A DNA stretch of 64,000 bases, taken from positions 27,020,485-27,084,484 of the forward strand of contig NC_134027.1 in assembly GCF_964204645.1 (NCBI RefSeq), read 5' to 3'. How positions within the stretch are numbered: the first letter of the stretch is position 1; each line of letters starts with the position of its first letter. Of this stretch, positions 37,393 through 48,200 are shown one piece after another. The stretch comes from Tubulanus polymorphus (taxonomy: Eukaryota > Nemertea > Palaeonemertea > Tubulaniformes > Tubulanidae). A model generated the notes under the pieces. That model ran no database searches. It was not told the DNA's origin and saw only the letters and a program-made list of their open reading frames with translations. The translations under genes were made by a program, and so were the position numbers.

Positions 37393-39511
37393 TCAACTGA
37401 AGAATTCAAGACTCGTTTTTGCTCTTTCCATTTCATGAAGGAATGAATAGAACTGAGGTAGCGATAATTCTGAAATAATCAAAACAAACTAAGGGTACAA
37501 GGACACCATGCCGACTTGGGGGAAATGCTTGACAAATTTCAATAATCGCTATAATCAAAGAGCATTCAGTGACCAACAGTTTTGCAATTTATTGTTGTGC
37601 AATACAATATGTCTAGGTATGGGCATCCTCACTTGCCAGGGTTTGGTTGCCACCGCCGACATAAACCCTGCCCTTCATTGGTCTATTACACCGCCCAAAA
37701 TTTCTAGGGTCAACAGGTTGCTGCTCAGTGGCCACTAGTCTTATGTATTAAGCCAATCAGATGCGTTGTTTTTCACCGGCAGACTTGCTCTATCAGAACC
37801 ACACACCTGATTGGCTAGATACTCAATGATTTATGAGGATGGATGGACGAAAAGTGAACGCAATAGCCAGCTGGGACTGACAAGACTGAAAAACAAGAAG
37901 ACAAAACTGTTTATGACAAGTACACTACTTACCCATATGTACGTTTTCCATCTTATTTCCCTTATTTATGACCAATTTGAGCTAGAAATAGAGATAATAA
38001 TTGTATAGAACTTGAATACAGAAGATTCCGTGATCGCCTCGGAGCTCGCAGGACTGAATTAATTCTGAATCTGAGGTATGCAAATTCTAGGTCAGTGATA
38101 GCAGGGATGGGTCCTGATCACGGTAAATCTAGATTATTAAGTGAAAATCCGAGGAAATCGACTCCTGGGCCCAGTTTCACGAAAAAGTTTAAGCCTAACG
38201 CGTTTAAGTTTGAATTGTCGTCCTCATTGAAAAATATGAAGTAACCAATGGCGATTATACCAAAAATTTGAGTTAAATTTTTTTGTGAAACTGAGTCGAG
38301 GGAAAAATAACTCGTTGAATAATCAAATTGTTGTCACAGAATTATTACCTGAATGAATGTATTACCAACTTTCTGTATTTCGCTGCTCGCTGCTGTCACT
38401 ATAGAACAGTAATACATTCAAACAATCATCAGTGTTAGAAAAACAGAAGTTGATCGCTTAACGAATTATGAATCTAGTCTTACCTCCAAATTTCCATTCC
38501 ATATCAACCAGTTGATTTACCATCAGTGTTTGACCGAGGACACTTTTAGATAGAGCCAGTAAATTCACTTTATACTGAAATACAGACAAATAATATAACA
38601 GGGTAACAGGGAAACCCTGTGTAACAGTATTCATAATAGAGCGGCCCGGTGGTTTAGGCATTCATTCAGATGATCTACATCAATAGGCTTGCACTGCTCT
38701 GTAATTCACCAGTCCCGCAAGATCTGAGGTAAGTTCAGTACTGTTGTTATATTTGATTAGATGAAAACACTAAACATTTTGTCAAATTGTGAATTACCTT
38801 TTCGGAGAAAAACATTGATTTGTCTTCAGATAAACCTAAAACAACAGAAAACAGTGATAGAATTGATTCAGCAGCCAGCCAGCAGGCCAAATAGACTTCT
38901 ATCAGGACCAGATCATACCTAGATTTATCAAATCTTCCTTCAAATGTTCTGGATTCAAATTCATTTTCAGAGCAGCTAAAGAAAAAGAAATAATTGAATG
39001 CTTATTATAACAATTAGAGAATGTTTGAATATTGTGTCAAGATGAAAGGGCAGGTCTCCTAACCATTTGGAATGGAAAGTAATCCTTTAATTGTATTCTT
39101 TAACTTGTCAGCACTGATTCCATTCTTCTCTGCAAACCCTTCCAACTGGTTCAACAGTTTTGTCGTCTGAAACGAAAAAAAGATGACGTCTTATGAAGGA
39201 ATTGATTGTTATCAGACCCCCCCTCTCACGACGGCGCCCGGCCACCAGGAGAATGAGACATACCTTACTCGGTTCATTCAAGAATTCAAATACAATGTCA
39301 GACAGTTCTTTGAATTGCTGAAAATATAAATGTGAATTTACAATCATTGGCATCAGTGGGACGGGGGGAGGGGTATTCCGCCTCCCCTGCCCCCACCAAG
39401 GCTTAAACACTCACTACTACTGCTTACCTCATGCTGAAATTTATTCAACGTGTTTATATCATTAAACAGCGAGTCTGAAGGAGTTTTCTCGCTGAAATGA
39501 AACGAAGCCAT
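37393..39511 (-). CDS. COMMD7: COMM domain-containing protein 7
   Basis: Subunit of the COMMD ring of the Commander endosomal recycling complex; vertebrate COMMD7 is also linked to NF-kappaB control. Minus-strand exons in order: 39511-39428, 39317-39264, 39166-39064, 38975-38919, 38835-38798, 38574-38484, 38398-38349, 37981-37933, 37469-37393. All junctions are in phase and give 200 aa plus stop, the length of human COMMD7. The N-terminal helical domain covers about 1-115 (QFKELSDIVFEFLNEPSK; QLEGFAEKNGIS). The COMM domain covers about 128-196, with the hallmark LVDMEWKFG, then KLVINKGNKMENVHME and LPQFYSFLHEMERAKTS near the C terminus. The start Met at 39511 (MASFHFSEK) opens exon 1. The exon 3 donor is a weak GTTAGG. 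The gene is tail-to-tail with ANKRD27. Confidence 0.95.
37637..37830. mobile_element. Fold-back element family C, copy 2 (partial), in a COMMD7 intron
   Basis: CCAGGGTTTGGTTGCC, ATAAACCCTG, CATTGGTCTATTACA and AGATGCGTTGTTTTTCACCG occur in the same order as in the left arm and spacer of the 28037 element. The complementary right arm is not visible, so the copy looks truncated. It lies between the last two COMMD7 exons. Confidence 0.65.
38166..38298. mobile_element. Small fold-back element in a COMMD7 intron
   Basis: GGCCCAGTTTCACGAAAAAG at the left is mirrored by TTTTTTTGTGAAACTGAG at the right, about 130 bp end to end. The interior is AT-rich. No coding frame. Confidence 0.6.
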
Positions 39512-40493
39512 TTTCGCTGCGCAATAAAATTTACTTGATTTGAAGTGAACAGGAAGGAGTAAGATATTTAATTGAATTGGACTTTAACCATCACATTTTC
39601 TTTCTTCTCTCTATTTTATTATCGTTCCCACTGTTTAAAGTAAGTTCTTCTCAATATAGCGATAATTGTGATAATCTATGCTATTAATGCGAGGATGTGG
39701 TCGCGATATTTAATTCTCTAAAATCCTGTTTATTTAGAAAATTAATGAAATGTATGAATTATAGTTTTCAATTCAAGTCAAATCCATACTTTATTACACG
39801 CGGTATGAACTGTGTATTTGAGTTTATGGCCCCGGAAATCGTCATTGGGAATTTTTTTACAGTGGGACATTTTGATTATTAGTGAGACCCCATTTTCCCA
39901 CCGGAAGCATAAAGCCCTCCTAGAATTAAGGGCGAAATTAAAAAAAAAATTCTTACTGCCCTAACCTTCATCCAAAAAGTTTTATCAACCCAGGCTTTCT
40001 AACCCTAGTTATATCAGGCCAGCTGGGATTTGAACCTGGGTCTCTCACTTGCCAGCCCACTGCCCTAACCACTAGACCATTGAATCATTCATTGGTCATA
40101 GAGTCTGGTCAGTGTCATGACTGGTGACCAGTCGGGTATGACTGGTCACAAGTCAGGTGCGGTGACTGTTCATTACGTCTAACAATATCCACTGTCATTC
40201 TTATCTGACCCGTTCTAATCTTTACGCCTCAATTATTCAGATTTAATCATAAGTTCTGTAATATGGTATTTTTAACATACACTTAGTCAACTATCAACCT
40301 GTTTAAATTGTAACAAACCCCTCTGAAACCATCTGATTATTTTAGTGTTTCAAATCTTCTGACCTGAAGCCTACACGAGCCTCTTATGATGTCTCTCTAC
40401 TCTGAGCACTTCATCTTTCATTCCCGGAATTAAATTAGAATTGAGTAGTGAACGATTTTTCTTGTTCCACTTCAGATATGGATACATTAGTAG
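39512..40493. other. Upstream region of COMMD7
   Basis: This holds the COMMD7 promoter side (a CpG, GCGCAATAAAA, just before the start codon) and the SINE-like element at about 39880-40088. Apart from the orphan exon starting at 40494, no coding sequence is seen. Confidence 0.5.
39880..40088 (-). mobile_element. tRNA-derived SINE-like element
   Basis: On -, the sequence begins CAATGGTCTAGTGGTTAGGGC (A box TAGTGGTTAG), runs through GCTGGCAAGTGAGAGACCC, and has a B box GGTTCAAATCCC about 40 nt on. A body with an oligo-T stretch follows to about 39880. The tRNA-like part does not form an obviously intact cloverleaf, so I call it a SINE rather than a functional tRNA. Confidence 0.65.
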
Positions 40494-40577
40494 ATGGCAT
40501 CTAGAAGAAGAGATTATTTAAGAATCGACGATATACTTGAAGAAGTTTGTATAGACAGTGATAATAATATTGAATCG
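40494..40577 (+). CDS. Orphan candidate coding exon (MASRRRDYL...), function unknown
   Basis: ATG at 40494 opens 28 codons (MASRRRDYLRIDDILEE then CIDSDNNIES) ending exactly at a strong GTAAGT donor (40578) in phase 0. A good acceptor (TTCCACTTCAG) lies just upstream at 40475, so it may be spliced to a 5' UTR exon. Phase 0 would fit the TOX exon at 54673, making this a possible third TOX first exon. A basic-then-acidic N terminus of this kind is also common in piggyBac-type transposase genes. I cannot identify it, and no second exon of a separate gene is seen. Confidence 0.35.
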
Positions 40578-40944
40578 GTAAGTTTAAAACACTGAGCAGC
40601 ATTTAACCACTAACAGTAAACACTATACGCTAGTCATTGAAATAATCAATATATAGTACTAGCAGGAGACTCGCTTTCGAAGAGGGGGAGAGGAGAGGAG
40701 GGGGATTGATGTTGAGACTCTACATTCACAGAGAATCTCCCAAAACTACCAATGGTATAGTTCATTAATCCCTTCACAGGGGGAGACATGGTAGCAATAT
40801 GGCTGATGTTTCTATTTCATTTTGTTATGATTTTAATTAAATCTAATGCCTCCTTGTTATTATTTACATTTCAAACTATGCTAAAAACCTTCCAAACGTT
40901 ATTTAGGACCAAGAAATTGTCACATTAGCATGAAACACTCCACC

Positions 40945-41296
40945 CAACAGTTCTAGTCACGCGGTAGCCATGCTAACAGTTCTAGTCACGTGGTAGCTGT
41001 GCTAACAGTTCTAGTCACGCGGTACCCGTACTAACAGTTCTAGTCACGCGGTAGCCATGCTAACAGTTCTAGTCACGCGGTAGCCATGCTAACAGTTCTA
41101 GTCACATGGTAGCCGTGCTAACAGTTCTAGTCACGTGGTACCCGTGCTAACAGTTCTAGTCATGCGGTAGCCGTGCTAACAGTTCTAGTCATGTGGTACC
41201 CGTGCTAACCGTTCTAGTCATGTGGTAGCCGTGCTAACAGTTCTAGTCATGTGGTAGCCGTGCTAACAGTTCTAGTCACGTGGTACCCGTGCTAGT
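40945..41296. repeat. 29-bp minisatellite, about 12 copies
   Basis: Units are TAACAGTTCTAGTCACGCGG then TAGCCATGC, with recurring variants (CACGTGG, CATGTGG, TACCCGTGC). Confidence 0.9.
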
Positions 41297-43299
41297 TTGA
41301 TTGTAGTCAACGCATACGTGATGTGATTGTTGCCAGTCTCTCTAAATCATTGAACGCTTACGTTTATCAAAACCTGTTTTGTTATGTACATTCTCTGGAA
41401 TCATTGTCATCCTCACAACTCTATGAAGTATTTTTAGGAATGTATTGTTTTTCTGTGATTGCGAACTTTATGCGAACTGCGTGCGTTGAATCTGAATTAA
41501 GAGTTGAGCATCTTTAAAACGTATTGTGTAAGAAAGAAGCACTCACTCACTCATTCAATAAGTTTTGATATGAATAGAAATGAACTGGTCGTGAATGAGT
41601 TCAATATCTAAAAACTGCAGGTGGATCAGGTTTTACTCTTATTGTCCTCATTCTAAAACAGCTGTCGTTTATTTGGTATCTCGTTTGATACATTAGAAGT
41701 GCGCTTCAGGTTTATTGTTTGCGAAAAAAAACTGATTTTTGATCGAAGCTCATTGTTACAGAGTTTTATGTTCCGAGTAGTTATTTGAGACGCATTGATT
41801 TAAATCCGGACCCGGTTTCGCAAACAGGTTCAACTTATTTCTTCATTAAATCAGTTGAAGATTTTTGTTTTGTTTTTTTAAACATCTTACTTTATTTTCT
41901 AATGGAAAGCTCTATTACATCTACCGGTACATCACACCCCCTGGAGTCAGGAGGGGACTGAATAATTGTTACATGATAGGCTTAATAGCGATAAGAAACA
42001 GCTTGAATAAAAAGTTGTCAAGCTTCGTGTATTCAAGGTGCCTTACAACTTACGAATGAGAGGGAGAATTCTTACTGTTCTTGTTAAACGTGGCCTCAGT
42101 TGTTTGCAATAAATCATTACCTATAACATGTATCTTGATGATTATACAGGGTGCAATCTAAGCACTTGTCGGATTGCCCGGGACAAGTATATTCTCATCA
42201 GGGCAAGTAAGTTATCATTATCACTTGTCCCCCGAGCTAGTGCAATTTTATGTCACAAAGCTTTTTTTTCAAACCGATACAACAGATGATGGTGCCACCA
42301 ATCGGACTGCCTGTGTAGGGCAAGTAGCTTTTGGAGGGGGCAAGCCAAATTTCAGATATGCTTGCCTCCCCCCCTCCCCCCCCCCGGGCAAGTGGCTTTC
42401 ATTCCTTAGATAGGACCCTGCTATAGATGTAGATTCTGATGGAATAGTTTTGAGTTTATACTACGTCTCAACAACTATTGAAACTTTAATTACGGAGTTT
42501 CTGTTATAATACAAGTCGTACGCTCGAATATCATCTCCTCTTAATTGTCAATTCTGAAGGACGTCGATGAGTTCTGAGAACTTTAGAATTACATTATTCA
42601 TAAGTACGAGCGATGACTAATTACATCTTTATAATGAACAACCTCGTTATATATTCAGGATATAAATTCATCTCTTTTCATTCTGAATTCATTTATTAAG
42701 AATAATTTCGTAATCGAATAATAGCAATTTATATTTTCGATTTAAGTAGAAAATCCCGCATTAAGTCCAGAAAAAGATGAAATGTTGTTGTAGAATAGCT
42801 CCGATGCACTCTGACATGGAGAATAGATTATTAGTTTAAAACCCACTATATGTAGCATTTTTGATAAATAAAATTCCCTTTTAATTTTTAAAAATTTTTT
42901 TATAGTGCGTTTTAAACTTGTAAGTGAATATATTGTAAAATCTGAAATGTTACGGATCATATTCGAAACTAACACGTGTTATTCTGTTTTCTGGACATAT
43001 TGTCACATTTATTTCTACTAATTAGTTCATCTTGTCCAGAAATAGTGTCCTTTATCTCCGAGCGATTTATCATTTTCTATCCGTGTTTAGACAGAATGTT
43101 TTCATCATTTATAGATTCAGTCGCTTAACATAAAAGAATCCCTTATAGGATTTCTCATTCTTGAGAATAACAAATGTTGTCTTTGAATGATGTTGCATTT
43201 CATTGCTGTGAACGTTAGAGTCTTATAAATATTGTAATAAGATGATGCAGTGTTGTTTGTGAACAGTGTTTGTTGATCAGTTTTAATGCGTGATCTATT

Positions 43300-43520
43300 C
43301 TCGTATAGCCGAGGGGTTCGACGAGTTTGCATGAATCCCAATAGTCTTTCGAGTGCCTGGTCTCGTCAATCCAGGGTTTACAGGTTCGAACCCTGGTGGT
43401 GACAGAGTTTCTTGGTCGAAGGTTCTTCTCTGGTCTCTCCCCTATTGGGAAAAAGAAACAGCGAACCCGCTTATAAATGCCCTGCATGGCGCTAAGCGGG
43501 TTGAGGGTTAAAAAAAAAAA
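43300..43520 (+). mobile_element. tRNA-derived SINE with A-tail
   Basis: An A box-like TAGCCGAGGGGTT near 43306 and a perfect B box GGTTCGAACCC at 43382-43392 are followed by a body. The 3' end reads GGCGCTAAGCGGGTTGAGGG and then TTAAAAAAAAAA. The A-to-B spacing (about 65 nt) is longer than in a tRNA. Confidence 0.7.
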
Positions 43521-43984
43521 CTGGTACGAAATCTACTTCAAAAAGGGACAGATTTTAGTAAAACACACTGAGCTCCTTGTTGAAAAAGGTACTGAATATT
43601 TACGTTTTGATCAGAGGGAAGTCATTCACATGCGATCAACCTGTTTGTGCCCTATTTTAATTGTCATCAGGGATCTTACAAATCAGGCGATTCCAGTTTT
43701 ATCATCAGGGAATTTGAATTCTATTTGTGTCTTGTTATTGTTACTGGTGATGAGTGACACGAGGAATCCCTTGATAACAAACAGCCATCTCTAAGGATAA
43801 TCTAATCCTGGAATTTGTGGTCAAGGATCTGGAAAAGTCAGAATTGTGGATTCACCGATCTGTTTGAACCTTTGTCTTATACTTGTGTCCTTTAGGTTAG
43901 GTTTGGACCTGCCTTTGCGAAATGCAAGCCACAGTTTTCTGTTGAGAGTTGTTCCTGTTATTTGGTGAATTATTGTATCATTAT

Positions 43985-44236
43985 TAGGCCATCCCAAAAT
44001 AATGGTCTGTTTGCCGTCACCCGACCGACCCGACTTCAAAGGTGCCGAGTGACAACTATTTTTCGGTATTCATTGAAATAGGATTTGTTTTTGATATTTT
44101 GTTTCCATATAAAAAAGGTGATAAATTTGTTTTTTCGCCTTAAAATTTTGCAAAAAAATATTTCTACCTACATACAGGAATCATCCTGTAAACTTGGTGT
44201 TTACGGCAAACAGACAATTATTTTGGGATGGCCTTA
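43985..44236. mobile_element. MITE with 30-bp-class terminal inverted repeats
   Basis: TAGGCCATCCCAAAATAATG then GTCTGTTTGCCGT at the left is mirrored by ACGGCAAACAGACAATTATT then TTGGGATGGCCTTA at the right. The interior (about 180 bp) has no coding frame. The possible TTA/TAA flank is too short to call a target duplication firmly. Confidence 0.75.
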
Positions 44237-44630
44237 TATACGGATTACTATGAGAGATTGAAATTGGTTTAATATTCATATGAAATCTCGTATTTTACTC
44301 GATGAAAGGAAATGAACGTCATTTATTCTGACATTATCCGATAAAACCTGATTTACGAGGCACAGATAGAATCGAGCGCATCAATCTCAGAGTGAGAGAA
44401 ACAAACACTGAGATATAAATAATTTAATCAATTGTTACAACATGTTTATCAGAAATATCAAAGTAAAGCTTTGATTACATCGATATCGGATTGATTTCAT
44501 TTACTGGTACTCGTTAAAAGTGTCTTAGCTCGAAGGTATTTTCAGATTTTATCATATTTATTTGGTTGTTTTATATGAGATACCGACGACTGGGGACAGG
44601 ATAGAATTCTATTGGTTCATCGCTCTATAC

Positions 44631-44690
44631 AGTGAGTGAGTGAGTGAGTGAGTGAGTGAGTGAGTGAGTGAGTGAGTGAGTGAATGAGTG
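44631..44690. repeat. (GAGT)n microsatellite
   Basis: About 14 tandem GAGT units with one GAAT interruption near the 3' end. Confidence 0.95.
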
Positions 44691-44766
44691 TATCTCCTCC
44701 TCACCAGTAATACGATGCTTTCAATGAACTCATAATAAGCATTAATGATAGGAGAGAGAGAGAGCC

Positions 44767-44767
<1 letters not shown>

Positions 44768-44797
<30 letters not shown>
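44768..44797. repeat. (AGC)10 microsatellite
   Basis: Ten AGC/CAG triplets follow an AG-repeat (GAGAGAGAGAG) upstream of the TOX first exon. Not in a recognisable coding frame. Confidence 0.9.
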
Positions 44798-45233
44798 TTC
44801 AGTTCCACGCGCGCGAACGAATAATTCAAACGTTGAATGTTCTACGAGTTGAAGTCAGTTTCATCAATGGTTTAAACAATCGAAGTTCGATGATTTTTAT
44901 AACGAGAGGAAACTCTTACGTAGGATTCAGTTATGATTCGCTCTGTTAGGATTCAGTAAGGATTCGCTGGATTCACTCAGTTTCGGATTCTATTCAGTAG
45001 TAGTTCATAGTTGTTTATTCCGATACTCATAAAACAAACAGTGATATATATATATATATATAGACGTACATGCGTGTGTTTTGATTGGTTAGTGAACTGT
45101 CGATTGGGAGGAGTTGTTATTGATTCAACTCATGTATCCACTTAAATTCATCACCTATAGCAACTAGCGCGAGCACGCGGGTCCGGATTCAGATTATAAT
45201 CGTCCTCATTGAACACATTTATTATAGTTGGAC

Positions 45234-45240
45234 TATAAAA
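45234..45240 (+). promoter_or_regulatory. TOX: Candidate TATA box for the short TOX isoform
   Basis: TATAAAA lies 55 bp upstream of the ATG at 45289. A start site about 30 bp downstream would leave a 5' UTR of roughly 25 nt. Transcription could also begin further upstream; a long (TA)n run at 45045 complicates the choice. Confidence 0.4.
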
Positions 45241-45288
45241 CAGTTTGAGAATATTTTAAACGTTCAAATAGTTGATAACTATAATACG

Positions 45289-48200
45289 ATGATGGATGTT
45301 AGTAATAATTGGTACATCGGACAGATGGGGTCCGGGTACCATCACCATCTCCACCATCAGCACCAGCAGCAGCAGCAGCAACAGGATTATCATCCTTCTT
45401 ATCAGTACTATAGAAAGGTAAGCTGTTCGATATTATTGTCGTGTATGATGAGGGAGGTTCCGGTGACTTCAATCTCTAAACGTCCCGTTAAAGCTGTCGT
45501 GTTTGTGTTGATAGTTCTTTCACTGTCAGAGACCATTCTTCTATAGCAGGATTCATACTCATCCTGAAAATCCTGGAAAAGTTATCGAAATTAGTATTTT
45601 TTTTTCCAAAGGCTTGGAAAAGTGTATTTGAAGCTATGAAAAAGCGGTCTAAAAATGATGGTCTTGATGATTATTTTCTCGTTGTTTCAATGCCGAAGAC
45701 CTATCATTTGTTTTTGTTAACTTTCAATTCTGCCTAAGTTAATATTTAAGCTCATACCTCATTTAGTAGCTATGGAACATAACATATTTATCCTTGGCGA
45801 GGTCTTGTTGTTCTGTCTTAGCGAATAAGTGTTTGACTCACAACCGAGAGGTTGTCGGTTCGAATCCTAGTGAATCTATGCAATTGGACTCTGGGCACCG
45901 AGAATCATCGATATGATGAAGGAAGGGATCAGAATAAGAGAAAAGGTTATAGAAGACTGCGATCAGTACAAACCCTGTTCACCGGGACGACTGCGATCAG
46001 TACAAACCCTGTTCACCGGGACGACTGCGATCAGTACAAACCCTGTTCACCGGGACGACTGCGATCAGTACAAACCCTGTTCACCGGGAATACTGCGATC
46101 AGTACAAACCCTGTTCACCGGGAACACTGCGATCAGTACAAACCCTGTTCACCGGGAACACTGCGATCAGTACAAACCCTGTTCACCGGGAACACTGCGA
46201 TCAGTACAAACCCTGTTCACCGGGAACACTGCGATCAGTACAAACCCTGTTCACCGGGAACACTGCGATCAGTACAAACCCTGTTCACCGGGAACACTGC
46301 GATCAGTATAAACCCTGTTCACCGGGAACACTGCGATCAGTACAAACCCTGTTCACCGGGAACACTGCGATCAGATCAGTACAAACCCTGTTCACCGGGA
46401 ACACTGCGATCAGATCAGTACAAACCCTGTTCACCGGGAACACTGCGATCAGTATAAACCCTGTTCACCGGGAACACTGCGATCAGTACAAACCCTGTTC
46501 ACCGGGAACACTGCGATCAGATCAGTACAAACCCTGTTCACCGGGAACACTGCGATCAGTATAAACCCTGTTCACTGTCGATACAAAAACATAACACTTT
46601 CAAAGGATGTTGAGTAACAGTGTTGCAGGTGTTATCTATGTCCAAAACAAGTCTTTAATCATGAGACTGGTCTTAACTTGTTAGATTGACCAATAGAACT
46701 TAGATGATCTTATATTTTGTCTTAAGTTGGAACTAAGTCTGTGACTGTGTGATGTTATATCTGAAATTTGACTTTGCAACTGGGTCCGAGGTACCAAAAG
46801 ATAGTCCCTAGAGGATGTCCGCAACATTGTGGCATTATCATTTCTTAAACTTATAAATTTTGTATTTTTATATTGTGTTGGAATTATTGTAAAAACACAG
46901 AATTTGTATCGATGAAAATAATGTGTGAAAATCTACGACGACGAAAACGTTGTGTTTTGTGTTTAATTTTTTCATGTGATGCTCGTAATTTGCGTTATTT
47001 TTATTCAGATGGGTTTCTGCTGTCAGTGAAAGGTATAATTACCCTACATCATTAATACACTTATAATTAACCTTTTAACTGTAATTACTGCCTTCAATTC
47101 AACATTACCGGGTTAATTAGATAGAATTGGAGCAATGCTATGATTAGTGATAAAATTAGACTGGATTCGATCAGAGATATTGCGTGTTGATTGTTGCCCG
47201 GAGGGGTTTAGGACAGCTGTCATTCGCGTATCGTCAATATCTTATTATAACTCATTTAAGGCCATTAAGAGGCTTTTTCGAGTTATCGATATCAGTAGAA
47301 GAATCAGAGATCTGTAACTGCAGTTCGGTTTTGAAGTTACAGAGATTTACAACTTTTGATCATGAATCGCGCTGATGGTATCCATCGTGATGTGACGCGG
47401 TGTATTGTCATTATAATCTATTCAACCTCTTGGCATATTGCCAGTTAGAATAACATCGTGATGTCAAAGCGGACAAAAGGTTTTTTGTGCTGCGGGTCTC
47501 ATATTTTTTCTGCTCTCGAGTTTTTGTTTTATATACATGTTCTGTTGATCTAAAATGAACTCATCTGATTTATGAGTTTTATGCCTCTTGTCACAGAAAA
47601 CTCATTATAAGAATTGATTGTCTCTGACTCCGGCAATTTGACTTCAATTGCGTATTTGATTTTTCCTCAAATCTTAATGAGTAAAATAGCGTCTATTTGT
47701 TACAGTATTGACATTGATCTGTTTGTCTCGAGATCTCGACTATTAATCTCTCAATATCCTGAAATTTCTTGCATCTATAAATCAAGTTTATAATGTAATT
47801 ACGCATTGATGTTTGGTGAGCCAATTTCACAAGAGATCAATCAATCTTTTGTTATCGTTAAAATGACAAGAATGTATGAATTATTCCGCAGAAGATTAAT
47901 TCCATTTTTGTTGAATTGTTTTTGAACATTTAGTTCGTCTTTGTCAACTCTAGCGTATTCTAGATAATTTTTTGAAAGATGATTTTTACTCTTCGGTTGT
48001 TTGTAGACCAATCGTACCCCTTGTTAAAGGTTTGGTTTCATTGCACGGAAATTCAAAATAAAACTCACCCAGCGAGGAGACGTGAGGGTAAATTGATGAA
48101 GTCATCCCAGGGGGGCTTTGAGGGTTCTGGAATACCGTCAAGCTTTGTGTGTGTTCCTCGGAGATGCCCCTAAATCCATGGATTTGACATAAAGCGCCCT

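Larger units (their letters stand above)
41297..45230. other. Non-coding region between COMMD7 and the first TOX exon
   Basis: No gene-like frame is seen. The region contains GGGCAAGT-rich sequence at 42140-42420 (probably an old repeat), a SINE at about 43300, a fold-back element at 43985, a GAGT microsatellite and an AGC run. The last 500 bp before 45289 probably form the TOX promoter. Confidence 0.5.

Noticed and set aside
42140-42420. GGGCAAGT-rich sequence as a possible degraded gene
   Set aside because: Repeated GGGCAAGT/GGACAAGT motifs without a sustained frame; most likely an old repeat, too degenerate to class.
45852-46457. 201-aa open frame and an overlapping 132-aa frame with Pro/Cys/Thr repeats
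   Set aside because: Both lie in the 34-bp minisatellite, whose unit has no stop in any + frame; 34 is not a multiple of 3, so the frames just cycle through the repeat. No splice or start context supports a gene.
46873-47055. 60-aa open frame with some Cys ([11 protein letters not shown]...)
   Set aside because: It resembles a MYND start by chance, but has no zinc-finger spacing and lies alone inside TOX intron 1.
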